The notes under the pieces are model-generated. The model was given only the letters and a program-made list of their open reading frames with translations, was not told the DNA's origin and did not search any database. Positions 12,601-24,600 of a stretch of 64,000 nt of DNA are shown here, piece by piece. The stretch lies in contig JAQSEB010000041.1 in assembly GCA_030063045.1 (NCBI GenBank), positions 496,001 through 560,000 of the forward strand, in the 5' to 3' direction. The number at the start of each line of letters is the position of its first letter. Position 1 is the stretch's first letter. Source of the stretch: Pratylenchus scribneri (Eukaryota; Nematoda; Chromadorea; Rhabditida; Pratylenchidae). Made by a program: the position numbers and the translations under genes.

Positions 12601-15600
12601 TAATTTTTCATTTTTTGATTTTTTTTTTAAATTAATTTATTACATAGGTTGGATAGCCTAGTGGTAAAGTGGTTTGGTTAGGTAGCCAAGGCTAGGAGGG
12701 GTTCGATCCCGGGTAGCGGAAAATAATTTCTTTATTTTCTAATTTATTTTATTTTTAGTTTTTTGGCTGATATAAACTTAAAGTTTTGACCCAACAATTT
12801 TTTATTTATCAGATTTGATGACCTATATTTTAATTATTTTGGCACTTCTTGAGGGAAATTTCAATTTAAAAATGCAATTTATGTGTATCAAATTTGATGA
12901 GAAAAGCCGAAAAATGTGTTTTTGAGCATTCATTTCATGTTTTTAGCCTAATTTTTGATCTATTTTTGCAATTTTTTAGGTGAAAATTTCATTAGAAAAA
13001 TACATTAAAAAAGCAAAAATTTCCCATTTTTATGTTCCCCGATATCTATATGGCAAATTTCACAAAAAAAACCCCCATAAATAGGACGACCTATTTTGCG
13101 ATTGTGTCCCCAAAAATCCAACCCCAATGATAACTAAAAAGAACAAAATACTAATTTGGGGACGGACCTGTTCCTCTTCCTTCAACTCATCCACAATTTC
13201 GCGCAATTTGAAGGCAACATTTGTGACACTCAAATTTTGTAAATGCTCAAAAATTTGATCATTCAGTTGAATTTCTTTCATTTCCTTTGTGGCGGCGGTT
13301 AATTGTTTACTTTGACTGCTGCTGCTTTGCTGCTCTTCGCTTGACTCAACGACTTCCTCCAATTCATCCAATGGCACTTTTATGATGCCTATGGAATGTC
13401 ATAAAATTAATATGGGATGAATAAATATTTTAAAATAGCAGCTACTTATATTTTTTAATCGCGAAATAAAATTGTGAAGTACATAAAATAGAGCCCAAAC
13501 CTTTCCCCTTTCAAATTAATCCCATTCAAAATTCACCCTCCTACCCAATCCCAATTCTTTCCCTTCCCTTATAATCCCAACCTCCCATTTTCCTTTCCAA
13601 TCAATATTATAAATAAAATTTATCAAAACGAAATGTAAAAGTTTACAAAAAATTGTATGAATTGTATTTTATAAAAATAAAATTGTTTGTATTTTATAAA
13701 AATAAGATTGGTGAATTTTGCCAGCTTGAAAATGTTCTGCCGCTCAATTTATTGGCATGGAATATTCGATAATAAAAATGACGGCTGCACAGCATTTTCC
13801 TTTAAAATTTATAAATAATTAAATTTCTATTTTATGAAAAAAACCTTTTCAACGGCTTAAGCCGATGAGGAAGAAGAGGTTGATGGTCATCAACAACACA
13901 ATAATGACCAAAAGAGCCACAAAGTGGCGTTCTATTTTGAATTAAAAATATAATTTAAATTTACAAAAAAACCTTTCCAAAGGGCAATGCCCAATTGTTC
14001 ATGTCCATGTCCACCGCCTCCATTTTGTTGGCCATCTTCCTCTCCTCCTTCAACATCATTTCCTCCTCCAGCTTGCAAATAATTTCCCATATTTTGGTCG
14101 ATTTGTTGAAAAAAAATTTTAATTGAGATTTGTTTTTGCTAAAAATTGAAAGTTTATATTATGAAATTATTGATTAATGCGTTTATAAAATAAAATTATG
14201 TGAATGATTGGAATGATTGATATATGGAATGAAGATTATGAGGTGGTGAATGCATTTGATTTCATAATAATGATATTGATGGAAAGTAAAAAAGTAAGAA
14301 TACATTATGCCAAAAATTTAATTTTTAAATAAATTTGCAAATAACCTTTCGTTTTCGTAACATTATTAGTTTCAATTTTCTACAATATCTATAACCAAAA
14401 TATCTAAAAACAAAATAATTAAAAACAAAATATCTATAATCAAATTACTACATATGAAATATCTATAACCGAAATATCTATAACCAAAATATCTAAAAAC
14501 AAAATAACTAAAAACAAAATATCTATAATCAAAATATCTATAACAAAAATATCTATTACTAAAATATCTATATTCAAAAATATTTAATCTCTATAAAAAT
14601 ATATATATAATTAAAATATCTATAACCAAAATACATATACATTTATTCAAATTTAAAAATTCATTCTAAAATTATTTAAAAATGTCTTCAGAAAATAATT
14701 TTAATAAAAAATACGAAAGATTTGGAATTATACACAAGGGATATAGATATTTATATAAATGTCTAGTTTACAATCCCAGAGAGTGGATAAGGACAGATCA
14801 ATATGAAAGATGGAATTGCGATTTAGCCGATGCGGCTTACAAATGCAAAGCATATATCATAAGAGATGATTGGAATGTTGATGAAGATAAAATTAGAGCT
14901 TATGGAAAACATGAACATGCTCTTATTGAAGCATGGGAACCATATTATGGTTTACTCTATGATTGGCAAGATGATAACGATCAATATCCTCATCTAGATT
15001 TTGATTGGGGGGATATTCCAGATATCCCCGAAGACGATTGTGATCATTTCCCTCATCCTGATTGTGTTTATTTGGATGAAGATGACTTTTCTATCAACGA
15101 CATTCCAGAAATTCCTGAAGATAATTCTATGCATTTTCCTCTTTCCTCATCTTGATTGTGTTTGCTCGGATGAATATTGATTCGACAAAAACGCGTATAA
15201 ATATCGGAGTTTTTTGTTTAAATCATTTATAAATCATTTAAAATTTTAAAAATCAAAAATGTCTTTGCCTACATTAACTTCTCAAATTCTACCGGAAATC
15301 GATTTCAATATCCTTTCAACTGGAATTACTATTAATTCTAATGAACGACTTTCTACTCCTCGCTTCATTCCTTACGATCAATGTGGTCGTTGTAGGGAAT
15401 GTAAAGCAACTGAAGTGGAATTGGATTTTATCGTGACTAAGGATGGAGTGACAGTTTATTGTAGTCGAATTAAAGGACCAAAATTTGTTGCATTTGATAA
15501 TACATATGAACTTCCAGGTTACTGTTTCTTTCGGATTAAAAATAAAGGACGTGTTTTCAATATCCCACATGGAGAAATGCCACCTCCAAAAAATATGCAA

Positions 15601-18600
15601 CCTAATATTCCACCTTACTCAAATATTCCTCCTCCAAATATGATTTCAAAACCGGACTTTGAACAATTTCTTGGGCATTTGAATGCTATGAGATATCCAA
15701 TGAATTCACAAATCCAAAAACCAAATAAAGAAACTAATGAAAATGAAGATATAAAAATCATTGAAGAATTTCTTAAACCAGACATCCCATTAAATCAATC
15801 ATTATAAATATATTTATTATTTTCATTCTATATTTTTAAAATGTTTGATCAACATTTATTTGAAGATAAAGATTTAAAATTCAAATTACCATTTGGAATG
15901 ATAGTTTCTGGCCCTACATCTAGTGGAAAAAGTAGCTTTCTTCTAAAGTTTATTACCGAATCGGATGAGCTCATTGACCCAAAACCAGCATCAGTACTTT
16001 ATTGCTATGGTGAAATGAATCAATTAATACCAATTTTTCAAAAAGCTGGTGTTGGTATCTATTCTGGTGTTCCACCAGAAGAGATAATAAAACAGCAACC
16101 AAAACCTTTATTACTTATTCTTGATGATTTATTACTTTCTACACCAGAGGCTTATCTCTCATCTCTGTTTACGGCTAAAAGTCATCATCAAAATTTTGGT
16201 ATAATTTTTGTAACCCAAAACCTATTCGAGAAGAAGATCAAAGTTGCTAGACAGAATGCTCAGTATTTGGTATTGATGCGTTCGCCTAATTCGGCTCTAT
16301 CTATAAGGAATATTGGTGTACAACTATTTCCGAAACAGCTCGATTACTTTTTGGATGCCTACAAACAGGCGACAAAAGAACGATATGGTTATTTGCTTAT
16401 TGATATGCATGCTTCTTCTGATTCATTATTGCGTTTAAGAACAAATATATTTAAACGAGACGAAGAAAAAATTATATTCATTCCAAAAAATGGTTCATAA
16501 AAATTGTTGTCAAATTAATCCAATTATTTGTGAGAATAAAGATTTTTTAAAAAAATTATCCAAAACAAAATCATCTATTAAACGACATAAATTATTAAAA
16601 AATGCTACAAAAGAGCAATTATTGGCAATTGCAGAGATTTCATTAAACATTGTAAAATCTCGTTTTCCTTTGACAAAATGTCAAAAACAAAAACTTATAC
16701 CATATGCAAATATTGTTCGTCAAATGAGTAGACTGAGAAGCCAAAAGGGTGCAAAGAAATTAATTATACAAAAAGGTGGTGGAGCAGCCGGATTATTCTC
16801 ATCACTTTTAACTCCCATTCTTTTAGAATTGGCCAAATCATTATATATAAAAGATAAAGTTTAAATCATTTTTTAAAAAATGGCAAATAAATTTATTCTA
16901 TTACCTGATGAAATTTATCGAGGATTAACTTCTTTTAGTGATAGTGGTGACATAAACTTAGATTTTACAAAAAATCTACTTGAAAATACTAAGAGACAAA
17001 AAATTTCAAATTCTGCCAAAAATGTAAATTATAATCAAGAATTACGTCGCTATCTTTTTCTAAGAAATGAAAAAGAACATAAACCTATTAATGTCGCTGT
17101 TAGTAATGCCGATGCACTTTCAGGAGCATTATTCAATGAATCAATTGTACCCCAACCAAAAATTGAAGTTTCGAATACTCAAGAACATCCGCCTCCTCCT
17201 TCAACCCCTTCGAACAGAAGGAGAATAACTAAAATTAAACGAACCAGAAATACACCTCAAAATAATACGGAAGGAAATGTTTCAAATTTTAATGAGAATA
17301 ATGATAATTCCTTAAACAATAATGAATCTACAAATAATAATCCGGAAGAAAGAAATGATGTGGATGATGTTTTTGTGGAACAAAAAGATGAAGAACCAAT
17401 GCATAAAGGAGGAATTAAAAGAAAACCAGAAACGGATGAATTTCATCCTAGAATGTGGCCTTTGAAAAAACAATCGATTGAAATTGAACCCGTTTTTAGA
17501 GAATCCACTAAAAAACAATATGAAACAAAAAGAAAGAAGGGAAAACAAATTGAAATTATACAAAGACATGAAAAACCTATAGAAACTGAAAATGATGATG
17601 AATTTGGTGATTCTCCTCCACCTTCACCTCTATTACCTTTATCGTTACCGCTTCCAAGTCGAGAACAATTGGCTATATTGGATACTCCTTCCACAAAAGA
17701 TAAACTAAATTCAAAGGCCTTGGTAAAGAAGAATAAAAATAGAGTAACCGCATACCCTAAGGAAACGTCAGAGAGAAAGAAGATTGTCAAATCAAATAGA
17801 CAAAAGGGCACTGTATCATTGCTTTCTCGTCCATCCGTAATAAGAAATTATCATAAAATCAATGAAGAATTGGAAGGTCCATCAACTAAATCAGCATTAC
17901 CTTCATCCTCAGTTCAATTAGCTTTGGAAGCCCCATTACCTGAGTCTAGACCCCAAACATCTATGGAGTTGTATGGAAGACCCGGGGTAAAATATAGACG
18001 AGATCCGGATTTGATTGAAGTAGTTACTACGGGCGTAAGGAAAGAGAGGAAGAGAAAACCATTAGAAGGTGTTCCGGCCCCAGGAATAGAAAAAAAGACA
18101 CGAAGAGGAAAACCAGAAAGAGCTGAAGTTGGAATGAGAGTTAAACGAAATTGGGCATCCAGGAAGCCGACCCAAGATGAAATTGATTCAGTATTATATT
18201 CTACGAGTAGAAGACTTCCTAAAATGACAAATAAAGAAAGATTGGAAGCATTACAAAAGAGAGTTGCAAAATATAAAAATCAAGATTAATTATAATATAT
18301 ATTCATATTGTAATCATTATTAATTTTATTAAAATGGATAAAATTTTGAAAAATATTTACAATAATCCTTCAAATCCTGCCGGTTTTGCTGGCCAAGATT
18401 CATTGCTTAGGGAAGCGCAAAAAGAGAATCCTAATATTAAAAAAGAGGATGTAGAACACTTTTTGCAGGGTCATCGTACATATACTCTTATGCGACCTAG
18501 GAGAATACATTTTCCTAGAGTTAAGACAATTGCTTCTGGTTTTATGACCCATGTTCAAGTGGATTTAGCTGATATGCAAGCTTTGGCCAAGGATAATCAA

Positions 18601-21600
18601 GGAAATCGATACATGTTAGTTGGAATTGATGTACTTTCAAAAAGAGTATTTGCCGTTCCACTTAAAACTAAAAAAGCCGAGGATATGGTTAAAGCATTTG
18701 AAGAACTGATTAAACAAATGCCGATGAAACCTATGGTTATCTATTCAGATTTGGGAACGGAATTCAAAAACCGTCTAATGAATAATTGGTTTAAAAATGA
18801 GGATATTCAAAAGTATGAAGCAAGTTCCACTTATCAAAAAGCTGCAGTAGCGGAAAGAGCTATCCAAAATTTAAAACAACGCCTTTATAGATATTTTGCT
18901 GAAAAACAAACCCAAAAATGGATAGATGTTCTACCGAAAATCGTTAATGCAATCAATCTTTCAAAAAGTAGAGTGCATGGGATGAGACCTGTAGATGTCA
19001 ATTTTAAGAATGCTCAACGAGTATGGAAGAAAATTTATGGAAATGCATTGAGTATAAAAAATGATAAACCAAAAATAAAATTCAAAGAGGGTGATTTTGT
19101 AAGAATGAGTCGAGGCAAAGGTAAATTTGAGAAAGGATATTATACAAACTGGGGAGACGAAATATTGGAGATTGATAAAATCAAGAAGAATTCTAAACCT
19201 GTCGTGTATAAGGTTAAAGATGAGAAAGGCGAACCGTTCAAGGAAAATTTCTATGCGGAAGAATTATCGAAAGTACGGAAAGATGAAGAGACATCTTATA
19301 GAATTCAAGAAATTTTGAAAACGAAAAAGAGAAGAGATGGAACCATGGACTATTTAGTAAAGTTTATTGGCTATTCAGAACCAGAATGGATACATCAATC
19401 TCAGCTAGTTGGAATAGATACATAAATCAGAATTGATATAAATATATTCATTTTATTTTTTCAAATTCATTTGTAAAATTTTAATTGAATAAAAACTTTA
19501 AAAATGTCAAACAGTTTCTTTGTTTATGTTCCCAGCAATATTAAAGATTATCCCGATAATACATCAAATAAATTTCGAATGCGTCTACCCAAGCCATTAA
19601 AATTTAATGGAGATTGGGTATGCGGATTACATAGTATAAGTTTTCCTTATAGCTGGCATTCAACTATTGGAACTCTTGATGACCAAGCAATTTTTATTCA
19701 TTATAAAGATGATAAAGGAAAAAATTATACACTTAGGATACCCGTTCCATCTTCCTCCAATAATTCCGTGGAAGATTTACATGATTTTCTAAAAGCAACA
19801 CTTAAATATCAAAGTCAAGCATTAGAATCAATTAGAAAAGGATTCATTGATTCGCCAACAATTACTAGTTCGGTCCGTAAAAGAAGGAATGTTGAGAATA
19901 TGGAACAAACCAGTGAAGAATTATTGAATTATATAATTACATTTTTCCATGAACATCCCGATGACTATTGGGATGTAATTAATGATAAGAAAAATGAGAT
20001 AGAAGAAATGGAAAAGGAATTAAAAGAAAAAGCTGATGAATATAAAAATATAAGCAATGAAAATATAACTGAAAAACAAAGACTTTGGCATAAAATGCAA
20101 CAGCAAATGAGAAGTTCCCGTGAAATGAAAGCTAAAATTGAAAAATTGGAAGAAGAAGCAAAAAGGAGAGACGATTCAACTGAAGAGAATAATAAAATTA
20201 TTGTCGAACAATTTTTACAAGTCTTTCCCACAAATTACTGGGAAAAGATTGGAGAAGAACGAATTCGCTTGGTAGATTATTATACAAAAATAAAAGAAAA
20301 TTTGGAAAGGTATAGAGATGCAAAAGAACCTAAGGAAATTCAAGAAATCGCACATGCATTGAACAGATTGAGAGTAAAACAAAGACATTTACGTAATAAT
20401 TTGAATGTTATTATGAAAGGAATTATTGAGAAGGAACAACAAAAAACTAAAGAAGAATACGAAAAAGATAATTGGGAACGAAACTCAGCATATGTGAATG
20501 ACTTTTTTATAAAAAATCCTATTAATTATTGGGATGCTATAAATAAAAAATTACAAGAACTGCAAAAATCATATATAGAACTTAGAGAAAAAAGGGAAAT
20601 TTTGAATTTGGAAACAGATGAAGAAAGAAAAAAACAATTGACTAATGAAATCAATCAGCTCTCTGGATTGATTGCTTATCGCCGAAATCGATTCTCCGCA
20701 TTAGAATATGAAGGTAAAAGAAGAGATGAAGAAAATTATAAAAAAGAATATGAACAAATGAAATTATTGGGGCAGATTGGTTTTTACAGTGTCCTTGGTG
20801 AAGCATTGACTCCTACCCCAGAAATCCCGGAAGCTCAAGCTCGAAAAGGAAATTTTATGCAAAATACCTTTGGATTCCGTCCAAGAAATAAAGAAAATGA
20901 TTTTATGCAAAAAGGATTTGGTATAAGACCGAAAGAGAAAGTAGAAGAAAATAAAAATGATAAACAAGAAGCGGAGAATAAAGATGAAGAGACAATACCA
21001 AAAACCTTGCCCAATGATGATTCCACGAATGTGAATGAAAATAAACATGAACAAGAAGAGAGAGAGGAAACATTTAGCGAGAATAGAAATGATATGGAAA
21101 CCCAGACAATACATACAGATGAGGAGAAACCATTTATGCAAAAAGTATTTGGATTCCGCCCAAGAGACAGAAATAGGGATATAATCGCATCGATGGGACT
21201 TGGTAAACGAGATAAGAATAAGGATGTGATGCAAGTATTTTTTGGACCTCAATGGAAAAATGATAATATAAATGTGTCCTATGCTAAACAATTAATCGAT
21301 TCACTTGAAATCATCTATCATACAGAATTTGAACGTTTTATGGTAACCTTTGACAATCCTAACATAACACATATCTCTTTCACCCATCAGCTTGGTTATG
21401 TATTAGGTTTTGAAAATGTAAATTTGGTGAAAAACGGTGAAATCGCAAAATATGTTACAGATCTTCGCGACAATTTGGCGTAGATGGTTGGCCATCTAAA
21501 TCAGGAAATTTGACAATTTCTGGTGCATTCCAATCATAGTCCTTGACAAAGATAGAGCGCGGATTCTCATGCTCAACATAAAATTTCTTCCATTTATGGT

Positions 21601-24600
21601 GTATTGTAAATAATGTATAATCGGGTATGTCATGACATCTTTCTGAAAAAGGTATGTCTTGGCATGTATCAATTCGAGAACAAAATACTATAATTCCGCG
21701 ACAATTAATTGAGAAAGACAATTCAATATCCTGGATAGAATCTTCCTCCAAATTGTATGGTAAAAAACGTGAAGAATCACCAAAACGATGACTCCTTATT
21801 GAAATTCCATTGTTTAATATAAAAAATTCAGCATAAGGAGGAAAATCTTTAGAGAATATTAACATTTTAAAAATGACAAAATCTATGAAATTCTTCCTTT
21901 ATATACTCCTCCCGTGGCGGCGGCGGCGGTGGCGGCGGCAGTGGCGGCGGCGGCGGCAATGGCGGTGGAGGGGCAAGGGGTTATGAAACACCTGACTTCT
22001 TTTGATTATCGTTAAAATTATGAAATTTTTGGAATTTTTTAAAATTTCGTAACTGCTGTCTCCCTAATGACTGACGTCACTGATTACGTCATTTGTGATG
22101 TCATTAAAAATGACATCACTAATTACGTCATTAATGACGTCATCAAAAATGCGTACCAAATTACGTCAATGATGACGTCATCAAAAATGCGTACCAAATT
22201 ACGTCAATGATGACGTCATCAAAAAAATGACGTCAATAATTACGTTATAAATGACGTCATAAAAAATGCGTAAAAAATTACGGCAATGATGACGTCATCA
22301 AAAAAAATGACGTCAATAATTACGTTATAAATGACGTCATAAAAAATGCGTAACAAATTACGTCAATGATGACGTCATCAAAAAAATGACGTCAATAATT
22401 ACGTTATAAATGACGTCATAAAAAATGCGTAACAAATTACGTCAACGATGGCGTAATCAAAAATGACGTCAATAATTACGTTATAAATGACGTCATAAAA
22501 AATGCGTAACAAATTACGTCAACGATGGCGTAATCAAAAATGACGTCACTAATTATATCATTTATGACGTAATAAAAATTTCTTAATTTTATGTACTCCT
22601 TTTTTTTTAAATTATTAATTACGGATTAAATATTTATAATTATATTGAAAAGAAATTAACAAATATTAACTTCATTTGTATTTTGAATTAATCCATGTTG
22701 ATCGATAATTTTTTGGCTGCTCGATTGAATGTAGTGTTTCTTCAAAAAATTTTTTCATATTTGGGTTCCTCTTCTTTTCCTTTCGAATTTTACAGGGCCA
22801 TTTAACAATGATTTGATCGACAAAATTTTTAAGATACTCGGTACGCTGAGCATCTTTTTGTCGTTGTTGGCCGGCAGTTCTTTGAACTTTAGGAAGCCAA
22901 TGGTCGTCATTTCTAAAGCATTTCACGCATCCGTGTATGTCACATCCGTTGATTTCTATTATAATTTTTTCCGTTCGCCCATCCTTGGTTGTTTGTTCAT
23001 AATACCCGTCAACAGAAAATCGGCCAATTCTTTTTTCACCCTCTTTGGAATAAAATGCCTGGATTTCAGTTTTATTTAATTTCTCTAGCCATCTCAAATA
23101 TTGGTAGGCAATTATTGACTGCTGCCCATTTATTCGAATCATGATTGAGGAATATTTCGGACACAAAAATTTTTAAAACTGAGCTCAAGAATGTCGGAAA
23201 GCTGATTATATACTCTAAAAATGGGCGTGGTCCAATTCATACAACCAATTAACGACAAGCATTTAGATACAGCTGTAATAACGAAAAATTTTATCAAGTA
23301 AAAGGGTGAAAATTTCTAAAAATAGGAATAATTAATCATTCATAAAATATATAGGAATAAATGAATATTTTTTTATCATATTTTATCCATTTTTCATCTA
23401 TTCCTTTTCAAGCTTTTCCACAAACTTCTTTGGTGTAGCTGGTGCCATTAAATTGGTCATCCAGCAATTTACACGAACACAACGAGGGCAAAGATGAATT
23501 TTTACATCCACACCATTGTTGTTTCGAACCCATTTTTCAGTAGAATGGAACAGTTTGTATTGACAACTTCCACAAAGACGAAACATTAAGACCGTTTTAC
23601 CTTTGAATAGTTTCCACATTTGTTTCTCCTCAGTTGGTTCCAATTTGCGTTGCAAATCTGTAATAGGTACTGCTTCAATGTGTTGGTTAATGGAAGCAGC
23701 TGGAATATTATTCGTTTGCTCCATAGCTTGAACTTCCTCAACTTCATTTTTTGCTTGCTCGGTTTTAGTGGGAATAGGAGAACTTGGAGAACTCATTTTA
23801 TTAATTAAAAATTAAATTTTTGAAGAATGAAAATTTTTGAAAAATTTCACTCCTTTTATACTAGAGAAAACGTCAGCTGATGTCTATTTCGAAATTCCAT
23901 TCATTCCATCAAAAATTCATCTCAGTTATTGTCTATTACGAAATAATATTCTTAATTACGAAATAATATTCTTAATTACGAAATAATATTCTTAATTACG
24001 AAATAATATTCTTAATTACGAAATAATATTCATATTTAAGAAATAATATTCTTAATTACGAAATAATATTCTTAGTTACGAAATAATATTCTTAATTACG
24101 AAATAATATTCTTAATTACGAAATAATATTCTTAATTACGAAATTCCATGATTAAAATCGCGTGAGCTTGTCATTTAAGAATATAAAAAGTATTTAAATT
24201 CGTATTTTTTTTTCAAAAATTTCATTTTTTACAAAATGTATTTTATCCCATTTATGAATAATGTGTTTAAAATTTTTAAAAATAAATATTCTAATCCTAT
24301 TGAACGTCTTAATTATTATATTACGCCTACTATTTTATTAATTTTTGCTGTTTTCCTTTCTGCCAAACAGTATTTTGGGAAACCAATTCAATGTTTAATA
24401 CCAACCGAATTCAAAAATGGTTGGGATGATTATGTAGAAGATTATTGTTTTGTTCAAAATACATATATAATTGCAAATAAGGAATTATTTAGTATTGACA
24501 CCGCCCTCTTTGGAGATTTTTCAAATGAAAAGAAGGAAATAAATTATTATCAATGGGTTCCATTAATGCTAATTCTACAAGCTTTAATGTTTTATGTGCC

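Larger units (their letters stand above)
23797..24235. repeat. Divergent promoter region with 20-nt tandem repeat
   Basis: About 23935-24145 is roughly ten near-identical copies of a 20-nt unit (TTACGAAATAATATTCTTAA). It lies between the zinc-ribbon gene and the innexin gene. CAGCTG followed by TTCGAAAT (23873-23895) precedes it, and a similar pair occurs at 30451-30465 upstream of the 30553 gene. Confidence 0.85.

Noticed and set aside
13060..13167. Continuation of VPS33 exon 5 as an open frame
   Set aside because: Reads through a GT donor at 13167 into AT-rich intron; the next exon joins in frame from 12525.
20764..21291. Minus-strand 175-codon open frame
   Set aside because: Shadow of the penton-like gene on the plus strand; composition follows the antisense of Lys/Glu-rich coding sequence.
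22065..24145. CRISPR array
   Set aside because: Repeats are contiguous minisatellites without unique spacers in a eukaryotic genome.
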